A stretch of DNA of 64,000 bases. Source: an uncultured Collinsella sp. (GTDB lineage Bacteria > Actinomycetota > Coriobacteriia > Coriobacteriales > Coriobacteriaceae). The notes below the pieces were generated by a model. It was not told where the DNA came from. It made no database searches and saw only the letters and a program-made list of their open reading frames with translations. The stretch's first letter is position 1, and each line of letters begins with the position of its first letter. Below are positions 26,575-35,140 of this stretch, one piece after another. The stretch spans positions 1 through 64,000 of the forward strand of contig UQIG01000007.1 of NCBI GenBank assembly GCA_900541135.1, written 5' to 3'. A program made the translations under genes and the position numbers.

Positions 26575-28395
26575 ATGTCCGTTGAGGTCATGAGGTCTGT
26601 GATCGATGCTGCCGAGGGGCGCGTGCCCGTCGACACGCTGTTTACCAATGCGCAGATCGTCGACGTGTATGGCCAGCGTGTGGCGCCCGGTAGCGTTGCC
26701 GTCAAGGACGGTGTGATCGTCGGCGTGCTCTACGATGGTCGCGACGATGCCGCTGGCGCCTACGAGTCAACTGAGGTCATCGACTGCCAAGGGCGCTATC
26801 TCGCTCCCGGTTTTATTGACGGGCATCTGCATATCGAGTCTTCGAACATCCGTCCCGCCGAGTACGCTCGCATGGCCGCGACGCGCGGTACCACCACCGC
26901 CATTGCCGACAGCCACGAGATTGCCAATGTTGCCGGTCTTGACGGCTTGCGCTTTATGATTGAGGACGGCCGCCGCGCACCCATCTCCATCAAGTACATG
27001 ATGCCTTCGTGCGTGCCCGCGCTGCCCGACGAGCAAGCCGGTGCCGTTATTTCGGCTGCCGATATGCAGGCGTTTTTTGCCGAGCATCCGGGCGATGTCT
27101 TTGGTCTGGGCGAAATGATGAACCTGCCGGGCGTCTTTATGGCCGACCCCGAGACCTGTGCTCGCATCGATGCTGCCAACCAGACGCCGTCCAAGCAGGT
27201 TGACGGCCACGCGCCGCTCGTTGCCGGTAAGGACCTCAATGCCTATGCCGCAGCGGGCATTATCGCCGACCACGAGTCGACGATTCCCGAGGAGGCACTC
27301 GACAAGCTGTCCCGCGGCATGTATGTGATGCTGCGTGAGGGCACGTGCAGCCACGACCTAGCCAATTTGTCCCCGATGCTGCTGGAGAATCCTGCCCGCG
27401 CCCGCCGCTGCTGCTTTGCGACCGACGACCGCGCTCCCTCCGATGCTCTTTCGACCGGCATGATCGACAATGCCTGCCGCGTGGCTATCGAGGCCGGTAT
27501 CGACCCCGTGGTCGCCATCTCCATGGCGTCCCTTTCTACGGCTGAGGCATTTGGCCTGGACCACGGCTGCCGCGACCCGCACGAGCTTCGCGGCGCAATC
27601 GCCCCGGGCAAGCGCGCCGACCTGCTGTTGCTCGATGACCTGACGTTTGCCAAGGCTCCGCATCGTGTTTATGCCGCCGGTGCCCTGGTGGCGCAGGATG
27701 GCACCTTTGTGGGCGAGGTCGCACCCGAGACGGCCGAGGTCGCAGCGCTTGCCGATGAGCTGCGTGGTTCCGTTAAGCTGCCGAAGCTTTCGCTCGACGT
27801 ATTCGATTATGCCTTTAAGCCGGGCGAGGCCGTTATCGATGTCATCCCGGGTATGGCTATCACGGGTATGGCCCGCCCCGAGAGCGCCGAGGACTTGCGT
27901 CGCATTATGCTTATCGAGCGCCATGGCCGCGGCGTGTCGCTGCAGGCCGAGGGCGTCGACGGCGACGGCCCCGCTGGCCTGGGCCTGGTTGGCAAGCATA
28001 TCGGTCGCGGCTGGGTGCGTGGCTTTACCATCACCGGTGGTGCCATTGCCTCCACGATCGGCCACGACTCGCACAACGTGTGCGTGGTGGGCGACAACGC
28101 CGCCGATATGATGGCTGCCGTTGAGGCCGTGGGCCAGGGCGGCCACGTGCTGGTGCGCAACGGCGAGGTCGTGGCGCGCATTCCGCTGGCGCTCGGTGGC
28201 CTTATGAGCGAGGGTACGGCCGAGGACGTTGCCGCGCAGCACGACGACTTTATGGTCAAGGCGCGCGCCATGGGTATTGAGCCGCCACTCGACCCCATCA
28301 TGGGCATTATCTTCCTGCCCCTGCCGGTCATCCCGACGCTCCGCATCCGCCCCGAGGGCATGTTCGACGTCACAACCTTCACCTACGCCGACTAG
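26575..28395 (+). CDS. ade: Adenine deaminase
   Basis: 606 residues of the Ade/AdeC amidohydrolase type. PGFIDGHLHIESS (metal site), the HEIANVAGLDG segment and CCFATDDR are all typical. The C-terminal half has the extra adenine-deaminase domain with GHDSHNVCVVGDN. It converts adenine to hypoxanthine and ammonia, feeding purine salvage or, with the selenium locus at the start of the window, purine catabolism. AAAGGAG before the ATG at 26575 decides the start. Confidence 0.95.
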   Translation: MSVEVMRSVIDAAEGRVPVDTLFTNAQIVDVYGQRVAPGSVAVKDGVIVGVLYDGRDDAAGAYESTEVIDCQGRYLAPGFIDGHLHIESSNIRPAEYARMAATRGTTTAIADSHEIANVAGLDGLRFMIEDGRRAPISIKYMMPSCVPALPDEQAGAVISAADMQAFFAEHPGDVFGLGEMMNLPGVFMADPETCARIDAANQTPSKQVDGHAPLVAGKDLNAYAAAGIIADHESTIPEEALDKLSRGMYVMLREGTCSHDLANLSPMLLENPARARRCCFATDDRAPSDALSTGMIDNACRVAIEAGIDPVVAISMASLSTAEAFGLDHGCRDPHELRGAIAPGKRADLLLLDDLTFAKAPHRVYAAGALVAQDGTFVGEVAPETAEVAALADELRGSVKLPKLSLDVFDYAFKPGEAVIDVIPGMAITGMARPESAEDLRRIMLIERHGRGVSLQAEGVDGDGPAGLGLVGKHIGRGWVRGFTITGGAIASTIGHDSHNVCVVGDNAADMMAAVEAVGQGGHVLVRNGEVVARIPLALGGLMSEGTAEDVAAQHDDFMVKARAMGIEPPLDPIMGIIFLPLPVIPTLRIRPEGMFDVTTFTYAD

Positions 28396-28440
28396 TCATC
28401 GGGGACGTTCTTAAACGACTAGTCATCGGGGACACTCTTT
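28391..28440. repeat. Tandem ACTAGTCATCGGGGAC repeat at the end of ade
   Basis: Two 27-base units starting ACTAGTCATCGGGGAC, ending GTTCTT and CACTCTT. The first contains the ade stop codon, so the repeat overlaps the gene end. The same words recur in inverted order at 29461-29515. Confidence 0.65.
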
Positions 28441-28534
28441 GGCGGACTGCCTGACGCCGCGACCGTAGGACCTCTGGCATGTGTGAGCTATTTGCCAGGT
28501 CCTTGTAACGTTTACGCCCGCGGAGTCTTATTTG

Positions 28535-28596
28535 AGCTCCCTTTGGGTACGTTGGAATCGGATACACGTTCGATTCCAACAAGTCCGAAGGGAGCT
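28535..28596 (+). promoter_or_regulatory. Leader hairpin that covers the HAD ribosome binding site
   Basis: AGCTCCCTT (28535-28543) pairs with AAGGGAGCT (28588-28596) and continues through G-T pairs. An inner GTTGGAATCG / CGATTCCAAC stem (28551-28560, 28571-28580) closes a 10-base loop. The 3' arm contains the AAGGGAG ribosome binding site of the next gene, and CTTTTC follows. It could be a terminator, a translational switch or both. Confidence 0.6.
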
Positions 28597-28601
28597 TTTC
28601 T

Positions 28602-29396
28602 ATGTTTAAACTGATTGCATCCGATATGGACGGCACACTGCTTGACGAAAACGGCCAGGTGCCTCCCGAGACCTACGAACTGATTCTGGCGCTACACGAG
28701 CATGGCGTGCATTTCGCCGCATCGTCAGGTCGTCGCTACGATCGCCTGTGCGAGTTCTTTGCGCCCGTTCGCGACAAGATGGACTTTGTCGCCGCTAACG
28801 GCGCCCAGGTCTACGCCGACGGTAAGATGGTAGACCGTGAGGTGTATTCCCACCTAGCGATTCGAAGGCTCGCCCAAGCCGTCAGGACGTTTCCCAATCT
28901 GCATCTTGCGCTATTTGATCGAACCAAGTCCTTCCTGCTCGATGACGAGTGCAAGTTCGTGCGTGAGGTCGATAAGGACCTTCCCAATGCCGAGCGCATT
29001 TGGGAGCTGCCCGATCCCAGCGTAAATATCATCAAGGCGAGTATCTTTTGCGATGACTGTGCCGTTATGGACAGTGCCTACGTACTGCAGCGCGAGCTTG
29101 GCCAGCTCTTTACCTTTGCGCCTTCTGGAAACGCATGGATCGATGCCATGCAGCCCGGTGTGTCGAAGGCCTCGGGTATTGCACAGCTCGCGGAGCATTA
29201 CGGCATTGGGCGCGACGAGGTCATGGCGTTTGGCGACTCGATGAACGACTACGAGATCATTCGCTTTGTCGGCACGGGCTGCGCGATGGAAAACGCGCGC
29301 CCTGCGCTCAGGGCGGTTGCCGATCGCGTGGTGGGTCGTAACCGCGACCACGCCGTTCAGCAGGAGCTCCGCCGCGTGCTAGAGGGCCTCGCTTAA
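28602..29396 (+). CDS. Cof-type HAD phosphatase
   Basis: 264 residues. HAD motif I is ASDMDGTLLD (nucleophile Asp near 8), motif II ASSGR, and motif IV GDSMNDYEI. The Cof/C2B cap domain lies between. Family members dephosphorylate sugar phosphates, FMN or pyridoxal phosphate; the substrate here is unknown. AAGGGAG precedes the ATG but lies in a long hairpin. A second Cof-type gene lies convergent at 29.5 kb; the two proteins are clearly distinct. Confidence 0.85.
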   Translation: MFKLIASDMDGTLLDENGQVPPETYELILALHEHGVHFAASSGRRYDRLCEFFAPVRDKMDFVAANGAQVYADGKMVDREVYSHLAIRRLAQAVRTFPNLHLALFDRTKSFLLDDECKFVREVDKDLPNAERIWELPDPSVNIIKASIFCDDCAVMDSAYVLQRELGQLFTFAPSGNAWIDAMQPGVSKASGIAQLAEHYGIGRDEVMAFGDSMNDYEIIRFVGTGCAMENARPALRAVADRVVGRNRDHAVQQELRRVLEGLA

Positions 29397-29404
29397 TCCG
29401 GCAG

Positions 29405-29500
29405 CTGGGGACGTTCCCGTTCTGCCGGCAGTGGGGGACAGTCCTTGCAGCTTTTCACGAAGAGTGTCCCCAACGACTAGTCATTCAAGAACGTCCCCAA
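29405..29500. repeat. Nested GGGGAC inverted repeat
   Basis: Outer TGGGGACGTTC (29406-29416) pairs with GAACGTCCCCA (29489-29499); inner GGGGACAGTCC pairs with the AGAGTGTCCCC strand. It separates the convergent HAD genes and may be a bidirectional transcription stop. Confidence 0.6.
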
Positions 29501-29513
29501 TGACTACCAATGA

Positions 29514-30356
29514 CTAGGCGAGGGCGGCCATGATGGTGCGGGCGACGCCGTCGTGGTCGTTGTCGAACTCGGTGATGGCGTCGGCGGCGTCGCGGTCTTC
29601 GGGCTCGCCGTTGATCATGGCTATGCCGTGGCCTGCTGCCTGCAGCATGGGGATGTCGTTGATGTTGTCGCCGAACGCCCAGGCGTCGGCGAGACGCTCG
29701 CCCAAGTGCTCGCATAGCCACGTGAGGGCCGTCCCCTTGGTGGCGCCCTCGCCCATGACCTCGATATTCATGGCGTACGAACGCGTGACCTCAATGCCTT
29801 CGAGCGTGTCGAGCGCCGCCGCGATGGCGTCGCGATCGGCCGGGTCGTGCCAGTACATGGCGATGCGTTCGAGTGTCTCGACCTCGTCGATCTTACTGTC
29901 GATATCCATGTCGATCGGTGTTCGTGTGCGCTTGAGCGAAGCCGCGATGTGGGGGTCGCCGCCGCAGAACTCGTCTAGGCGCTCATAGAGCGAGCGGGGG
30001 AGGAAGCACTGGCCGTCGGCGAAGATATCGAAGGTCACATCGTGGCCGGCGGCGATGCGATGGATGCGATGGGCGATGCCACGGTCGAGCGGTCGGCTCA
30101 AGATACGTTTGGCGCGTGAGGCATCGGTAGGCGCATCTTCGTCGAGCTGCCAGACGCTGGCACCATTGGCGCAGACCGCGTAGTGCACGGCAGGATGGGC
30201 GAGGATAGGCTCAAAGATGCCCGACAGCGGGCGCCCCGTGCAGGGCACAAACTCAATACCGCGGCGCGCAAGCTCGTCGAGCATTGCCCAAGTGGCGTCG
30301 CTCATCTGCTTATCGCTCGTCAGCAGCGTTCCATCCATATCGGAAAACACAATCAT
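29514..30356 (-). CDS. Cof-type HAD phosphatase
   Basis: 280 residues. Motif I is FSDMDGTLLT at residues 4-13, motif II CTGRP, and motif IV FGDNINDIPML. The N-terminal and cap architecture match Cof/YbhA-like phosphatases. Substrate unknown. It is transcribed on the minus strand, after citrate synthase with an 87-base gap, and could share its transcript. Confidence 0.84.
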   Translation of the reverse strand: MIVFSDMDGTLLTSDKQMSDATWAMLDELARRGIEFVPCTGRPLSGIFEPILAHPAVHYAVCANGASVWQLDEDAPTDASRAKRILSRPLDRGIAHRIHRIAAGHDVTFDIFADGQCFLPRSLYERLDEFCGGDPHIAASLKRTRTPIDMDIDSKIDEVETLERIAMYWHDPADRDAIAAALDTLEGIEVTRSYAMNIEVMGEGATKGTALTWLCEHLGERLADAWAFGDNINDIPMLQAAGHGIAMINGEPEDRDAADAITEFDNDHDGVARTIMAALA

Positions 30357-30443
30357 TCGCTGCGATCCTTTCTACTGGCATAAAAAGCGTGGCCGAGGGC
30401 GGTGATGCCCTGGCCACGCTCGGGTTCTATAACGGTCTGCGTC

Positions 30444-31862
30444 CTAACGATCGGCGAGCGGCTTGTACTCCAGCGGCTCGATAACCGGGCGATACGCGGG
30501 ACGGATGATGCGGTGCGCGCAGAAGAGCTCTTCCATGCGGTGTGCCGACCAGCCGGCCATGCGGGCGACGGCGAACAGCGGCGTAAAGAGCGTCTCGGGC
30601 ACGCCGAGCATCTTGTAGATAAAGCCCGTGTACAGGTCGATGTTGGCGCAGATGGGCTTGGTCATGCCGTGATCGCGCATCACTTGCGGGGCCAGGCGCT
30701 CGATGCGCTCGATGAGCGCGAACTCCTCGCCCAGGTCCTTCTTGGCTGCCAGCGAGCGCGCGTAACGACGGCACACCTCGGCACGCGGGTCGCTCAGCGT
30801 GTAGACGGCGTGGCCCATGCCGTAGATGAGGCCCGTGCCGTCGAAGGCCTGCTTGTCGAGGATCTTGCTCAGGTAGGCTGCGACCTCGTCCTCGTCCTCC
30901 CAATTGGAGACATGCGCACGGATGTCCTCGTGCATGGACACGACCTTGGCGTTGGCGCCGCCGTGGCGCGGGCCCTTGAGCGAGCCGATAGCTGCGGCGT
31001 AGGCGGAATACGGATCGGTGGCCGAGGAGGACAGCACGCGGCAGGCGAACGTGGAGTTATTGCCGCCGCCGTGCTCGGCATGCAGCATAAGCATCACGTC
31101 GAGCAGCATGGCCTCGTCGCGGGTGAATGCCATGCCGCCGCGCAACACCTGTAGGATGGTCTCAGCGGTGGAGAGGCCGGGTGTGGGGTGCGGCACATGA
31201 ACCTCGGAGCCGCGGCGCTTGGCGACCGAGGCCATATGCGCGAAGGCGGCGATGCGGGGGAGACGGGCGAGCATGGAGATGGCGACGTCGATTTCGTGTT
31301 CGGGTGTAATGGCGTCGGGCTCGGCGTCGAAGGCGTAGAGCAGCAGCACGGCGCGCTGAAGCACATTCATGATGCTCGACGACACCGTGGTCATGGGGAA
31401 CTCACGGACGTATTCGTCGCTCAGGTGCCTAAAAGCACCCAGGCGTCCGCAAAAACCGTCGAGTTCCTCTTTGGTGGGCAGCGAGCCCGTGATGAGCAGA
31501 TAGGCGACCTCTTCGTAGCCGTAGCGGTTCTCGGCCTGGGCGTTGTTGACCAGATCCTCGATGCTGTAGCCACGAAGCGTGAGCTTGCCCTGATCGGGCA
31601 CGACTTTGCCGTCGACCTTGTTGTAGCCGTGCACGTCCGAGATGCGGGTAAGGCCCGCGACCACGCCCGAGCCGTCGGCATTGCGCAGGCCGCGCTTGAC
31701 GTTGTGCTCTACGAACAGGTCCTCGTCGTACGGGGCGGTCGGCAGGCCGTGGTAGAGGTTTTCGCTTTCGGGCGAAATCTGACGGCTCGCCTCGTAATCC
31801 AGAACCAGGCGGCTCAGGTGATCGTCGAAGCGGTAGTAGATTTTCTTGGCGTCGTAGGCCAT
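30444..31862 (-). CDS. gltA: Citrate synthase
   Basis: 472 residues. Active-site regions are visible: HAEHGGGNNSTF (first His), GMGHAVYTLSDPRA (second His) and NIDLYTGF with the catalytic-domain Asp/Arg region. The N-terminal ~40 residues are longer than in short Gram-positive forms. It condenses acetyl-CoA and oxaloacetate, likely supplying 2-oxoglutarate for glutamate; gltB lies at the end of the window. The gene symbol is assigned by function only. Confidence 0.94.
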   Translation of the reverse strand: MAYDAKKIYYRFDDHLSRLVLDYEASRQISPESENLYHGLPTAPYDEDLFVEHNVKRGLRNADGSGVVAGLTRISDVHGYNKVDGKVVPDQGKLTLRGYSIEDLVNNAQAENRYGYEEVAYLLITGSLPTKEELDGFCGRLGAFRHLSDEYVREFPMTTVSSSIMNVLQRAVLLLYAFDAEPDAITPEHEIDVAISMLARLPRIAAFAHMASVAKRRGSEVHVPHPTPGLSTAETILQVLRGGMAFTRDEAMLLDVMLMLHAEHGGGNNSTFACRVLSSSATDPYSAYAAAIGSLKGPRHGGANAKVVSMHEDIRAHVSNWEDEDEVAAYLSKILDKQAFDGTGLIYGMGHAVYTLSDPRAEVCRRYARSLAAKKDLGEEFALIERIERLAPQVMRDHGMTKPICANIDLYTGFIYKMLGVPETLFTPLFAVARMAGWSAHRMEELFCAHRIIRPAYRPVIEPLEYKPLADR

Positions 31863-31939
31863 GCGCGCTCCTCTCCGGTTCGCTTTGGGGCCGCGCGCTT
31901 GGACGATATGACGTCAAGCTGCCCCGAGCGGCTTGTTCG

Positions 31940-32227
31940 CTACAGGCGGTACATAAAGTTAAAGACGTCCTCGCGCTGGATGGACACGTTGACGCCCGAA
32001 AGCTCGCCGGCCTCGGCCAGCGCCTTCTGCAGCTCGGCGAAGTCGAGCTTGGACTCGGCGGTGTCGGCCAGCATGGTCATGGTGAAGATGTCCTCGATAA
32101 TGGACTGCGTGATGTCGCGGATGTCGACGTTGGCCTCGCCCAAAACGCGGGTGACGCCGGCGACGATGCCGGGGCGGTTCTTGCCAAGGACGGTGATGAC
32201 GATGCGGGAGGACGAGATCTCGGCCAT
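31940..32227 (-). CDS. ACT domain protein (UPF0237-like)
   Basis: 95 residues, a single ACT fold: SRIVITVLGKNRPGIVAGVT with the ligand-binding Gly region, then the IRDITQSIIEDIFTMTML strand pair. Small stand-alone ACT proteins of this type probably sense an amino acid, but no ligand is known. It lies 77 bases upstream of citrate synthase on the same strand. Confidence 0.82.
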   Translation of the reverse strand: MAEISSSRIVITVLGKNRPGIVAGVTRVLGEANVDIRDITQSIIEDIFTMTMLADTAESKLDFAELQKALAEAGELSGVNVSIQREDVFNFMYRL

Positions 32228-32623
32228 GGGAAACCCTTTCGCGTGGTTGCGGCGCGCGCGGGGCGCTCCGCTACGGTACAGTGTTCATCATTGTACCTGT
32301 CTGGCGCAAAAAAGGCGCGCTCGCTGCGGCGTTACATGCCTGCAACATGAGCGTAAGGGGGAAGGCCGTACGGGGAAGAGCCGTCTGGCGCGTGTCCGGC
32401 TCGTGTTGGGTTGATTTCCGATCTCAGCCGAACACATTGAGCGGACAGGCTGTTCCCGCAGTCAGCTGAACGCCTCCGACGGCTGATTCCGAACTGGAAG
32501 CGGAGGGCATCCCCGCCCTTCGGTAGGGGATACCGCTCCGCGGCGCATGCCGCGGGCGGCGCCCCTATCGGACCACCGTGACCTCAGTTGGGATGGGCCC
32601 AGCACTGCCGCGTACTCGGTGAG
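32228..32623. other. Intergenic region with the left island repeat
   Basis: 396 bases without a gene. They hold the left copy of the 64-bp direct repeat (32409-32472). Two GC-rich hairpins follow: an imperfect GCGGAG...CTCCGC stem (32500-32541) with an internal ATCCCC/GGGGAT stem, and the palindrome CCGCGGC/GCCGCGG (32538-32555). No tRNA was found here as an integration target. Confidence 0.6.
32409..32472. repeat. Direct repeat, left boundary of island (att-like)
   Basis: 64 bases matching 39663-39726 at 60 positions; the first 37 are identical (starts GGTTGATTTCCGATCTCAGC). It lies about 150 bases from the end of an integrase gene remnant. An attachment site is the favoured reading; a shared remnant of another mobile element is possible. 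Confidence 0.75.
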
Positions 32624-33349
32624 CTAGAGCCAACTGTTCGTCTTCACGTCGCGTATGGCGATATTTCGGTCGTCCGGCTCGGTGATGCCGTAGCCGAACG
32701 CCTGGAGCGTCTCGATGGACTCCTGGATCCTCTGTTGGAACATGGGACCCGGATCGACCCTCGGCCCGAGGTGCCCGCGCCAAAGGCACGGCGTGGCGCG
32801 CAGCATGTTATGGATTTTGGAGATGGGCTCGATGTCGGCGTAGACGTTGAACGTCGCCATGGCGTCCTTGTGGCCGAGGATCGATTGGAGCGCCTTGATA
32901 TCGCCGCCTTGGCGGATCCACTGCGTTGCGAACGTGTGGCGAAGGCCGTGGAACGTGATCAGCTCGTCGTTGGTGCCCATGAGGCCGTTGGTCTCCGAGA
33001 ACGTCTTGAACGCCCTGCGGATATAGCTTGTCGTCGCGAAGGTCGCGCCCGGCTCCGACAGGATGTAGCAGTCCCCGATCTCGACCGCCCCGGTAAGGCC
33101 GCGCAAGCGCAGCTTTCCGCAGTCGATCTCGTGGGTCTCCTTCAGGAAGGGGAGTAGGCCGACCGGGTCGATGGGGATACCCCTGGCGTCATGGGTCTTG
33201 GTGTCCTTGATGAACGAACCCATTCCCTTCGCGTACGCCACCGAGTGTCTGATCGAGATCAGGCCCGTCTCGAAATCCACATCGCACCACCGAAGGCCGC
33301 AGACCTCGCCGATTCGCATCCCCGTGTGCAGGGCGAGTACGACCGCCCT
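32624..33349 (-). pseudogene. Tyrosine recombinase (integrase), N-terminally truncated
   Basis: Only the catalytic domain remains. LALHTGMRIGEVCGLRW holds the first Arg, HGLRHTFATQ the HxxR, and GHKDAMATFNVYAD the GH and the Tyr nucleophile. The reading frame begins directly after the stop codon (TAG, 33350-33352) of the XRE gene, in the same frame, so the core-binding N-terminal half is missing. From the first ATG, 231 residues could be made, but without the DNA-binding arm it should be inactive. It marks the island as formerly mobile. Confidence 0.85.
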
Positions 33350-33601
33350 CTAATCCTCGGCGGACCAATCGAGTCCGAACTCCTTTCGGGCATCCTCTTC
33401 GCTCATGACTTCGAGAAGGTCTCCGGGTTGGCAACGAAGGGCGAGGCATAGCTGCTCGAGTGTGTTGAAGCGAATGCCGCGAATATGCCCTTTTTTAATA
33501 CGGGACAGGTTCACGGGCGTGGTTCCAATCCTTTCGGCAAGTTCGTTCGAGGAAATCTTTCGCTCGGCCATGATCTTGTCGAGGCGAACAATTACGGGCA
33601 T
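33350..33601 (-). CDS. XRE family helix-turn-helix regulator (YozG-like)
   Basis: 83 residues, mostly one HTH: RLDKIMAERKISSNELAERI, then TTPVNLSRIKKGHIRGIRFN as the recognition region. Small regulators of this type are commonly paired with DUF2975 membrane proteins, as here: the DUF2975 gene ends 9 bases upstream. Its likely target is the palindrome at 34161-34179 in front of the pair. It is followed in frame by the integrase remnant, separated only by one TAG codon. Confidence 0.88.
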   Translation of the reverse strand: MPVIVRLDKIMAERKISSNELAERIGTTPVNLSRIKKGHIRGIRFNTLEQLCLALRCQPGDLLEVMSEEDARKEFGLDWSAED

Positions 33602-33610
33602 GGCGTTTCC

Positions 33611-34123
33611 TTACGCAATCTCGTCGGAGTCGAGGTACAGCTCTCGGGCGTACAAGAAGAGCTGGGAAAGCATGAACAGGACGATGCCGAGAACCAGAGA
33701 GGTCCAATCGAATGATGAAGCGATCTCTTGGGCGCCGACGGCCCCCTCGCCGCCAAACATCGAAACGGAGGTTTTGAGTGAGCCGGCGTAGAGGCTGGTG
33801 GCAGCTTGAACAACGAAGAGAATGCCGAGCACCTTCAAGCATGTCGCAGACCCTTTCTTGAAGGGGTCTCCGCTCTTGATCGTCCACACGAGAACGGCGC
33901 TGAGGATGGTCGTAGCGATACCGATGACGGCAGGGACCAATGTCGAGATCGCAAGGGCTGGATACGCGGGGGAGTCTGCAATTACAGGGTTGTCGAGCAC
34001 TTCGATTGCTGGCTTTAAGGAGAACGCCACTTGTGCGATGGCGGTGGCGCAAAGGGTCGCAGAGGCTATCGCACATGCGATGCGGAAGGAATGAAGCCGG
34101 GGAGTGCGATTGTCGGAACTCAT
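33611..34123 (-). CDS. DUF2975 family membrane protein
   Basis: 170 residues with about four membrane segments (roughly 12-35, 55-85, 95-115 and 140-160) and the C-terminal LFLYARELYLDSDEIA, close to the usual DUF2975 ending. Such proteins are typically encoded next to a small XRE regulator and may act as its membrane partner or antagonist. First gene of a two-gene minus-strand unit. Function unknown. Confidence 0.78.
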   Translation of the reverse strand: MSSDNRTPRLHSFRIACAIASATLCATAIAQVAFSLKPAIEVLDNPVIADSPAYPALAISTLVPAVIGIATTILSAVLVWTIKSGDPFKKGSATCLKVLGILFVVQAATSLYAGSLKTSVSMFGGEGAVGAQEIASSFDWTSLVLGIVLFMLSQLFLYARELYLDSDEIA

Positions 34124-34160
34124 AATAACCTCCGAAGAATTTAAAAGACTCAGGTTACTT

Positions 34161-34179
34161 TTTAACAGTTTATGTTAAA
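34161..34179. promoter_or_regulatory. Operator-like palindrome TTTAACA-N5-TGTTAAA
   Basis: Perfect 7-5-7 palindrome in the divergent region between DUF2975/XRE and the ABC permease genes. It abuts a -35-like TTGACT (34180-34185) pointing to the permease genes. It is the best candidate binding site for the XRE protein. Confidence 0.6.
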
Positions 34180-34288
34180 TTGACTTTGCAGGCAAGTAAT
34201 CACAGCATGCTGCAATCACTAGATGCGAGGCGGGGCCGAGCATTTTGTTCAGCCCCGCTGTTCCAGGTGGATGGGGTTAAGGTTGGCG

Positions 34289-35140
34289 ATGAATATGCTC
34301 AAGATCTCGAAGGCAATCTTTAGGTCGCTCCTCTCCTCCAGGTCGCTCTGTATTGCCGTTGTTGCGTTGATGGTTCTTTGTGCTTTGCCCGTCTTCAGGA
34401 GCGCGGCTGGCATCGACGGACGGGTTGAATACCTCGAGTCGGGAATAACCCGTGTTGAGCAGGAATTGTCAGCATCCTATGCGGATGCGCTTGTGAATGC
34501 GGGGGAGGAGGGCGTCTATACCTCTTCATCAAGCATGCCCGCGCTTCTGTACCCTCTTGCCGCGGGGCGTCTTGTCTTGGCGCCGCTCTCTCCCCTACTT
34601 CCGTTTCTGCAGGTGTCGGATGGAGCGTACTCCTTTTATGACGGATCGAAGGAGTACTTGCTATGGGCCGCAACGGCCGTTGCCGTCTCGTTCCTTGCCG
34701 CGCGTCTTAACAAACGCGAAAAGCTCATCATCCAGGCACCGATGGGTGAGCTGGGCAGGCTTGTTGCATCGAGCGTATGGGCGAGTGTTTTTGCGATGCT
34801 TGCCGTCTTCGCCGTCAATCTTCCAGGGATAATCGCCGCACTTGTGAAGAATGGCCCGGGCTCGCTGTTCTATCCGATAGGCTACGTTCAATATGCGACT
34901 CCGGTTATCAAACCGGCTTGGCTGGTGTTCGCGCAGACGGCCATCTTGCAATTCTTGGTGGCAGCGTTCATCTCGCTTGTCGTTCACCTTGCCGTGAAGA
35001 TTGCCAATAACCCTACGCTTGGAATCGTGTTCGTATGTGCCCTGATGGGGGTGACGATGGTTCCCGGGTATTACGGAAGATCCATCGCTTTACGTGAGCT
35101 CGCCCTGTTGATTCCCTTACGTATGCGAACACTGAGTTGA
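34289..35140 (+). CDS. ABC-2 type permease domain 1 (frameshifted end)
   Basis: 283 residues as read. One N-terminal membrane helix, a roughly 100-residue outer loop, then several helices. It has the motif VKNGPGSLFYP, shared with IKNGAGGSEYP and ALNGFGQIGYP in the two other permease domains of this island. The last seven residues (after LLIPL) are out of frame: in the -1 frame the sequence continues LTYANTELTVGAYS, which aligns with the homologous PVFSPIEATGYVGC region of the 37.4-kb protein. So a one-base loss near 35112-35117 probably split an originally longer protein. Arg codons AGG are frequent, suggesting foreign origin. Confidence 0.7.
   Translation: MNMLKISKAIFRSLLSSRSLCIAVVALMVLCALPVFRSAAGIDGRVEYLESGITRVEQELSASYADALVNAGEEGVYTSSSSMPALLYPLAAGRLVLAPLSPLLPFLQVSDGAYSFYDGSKEYLLWAATAVAVSFLAARLNKREKLIIQAPMGELGRLVASSVWASVFAMLAVFAVNLPGIIAALVKNGPGSLFYPIGYVQYATPVIKPAWLVFAQTAILQFLVAAFISLVVHLAVKIANNPTLGIVFVCALMGVTMVPGYYGRSIALRELALLIPLRMRTLS

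Noticed and set aside
25029..26705. 558-codon open frame antisense to tyrS
   Set aside because: Shadow of tyrS and the ade start; crosses a strong terminator and repeats.
32228..32480. tRNA gene as the island's integration target
   Set aside because: No cloverleaf or T-loop (TTCGA) sequence was found near either direct repeat.
33350..34123. Toxin-antitoxin pair
   Set aside because: The small XRE plus membrane protein matches the DUF2975 regulator arrangement; the membrane protein has four helices and no toxin signature.
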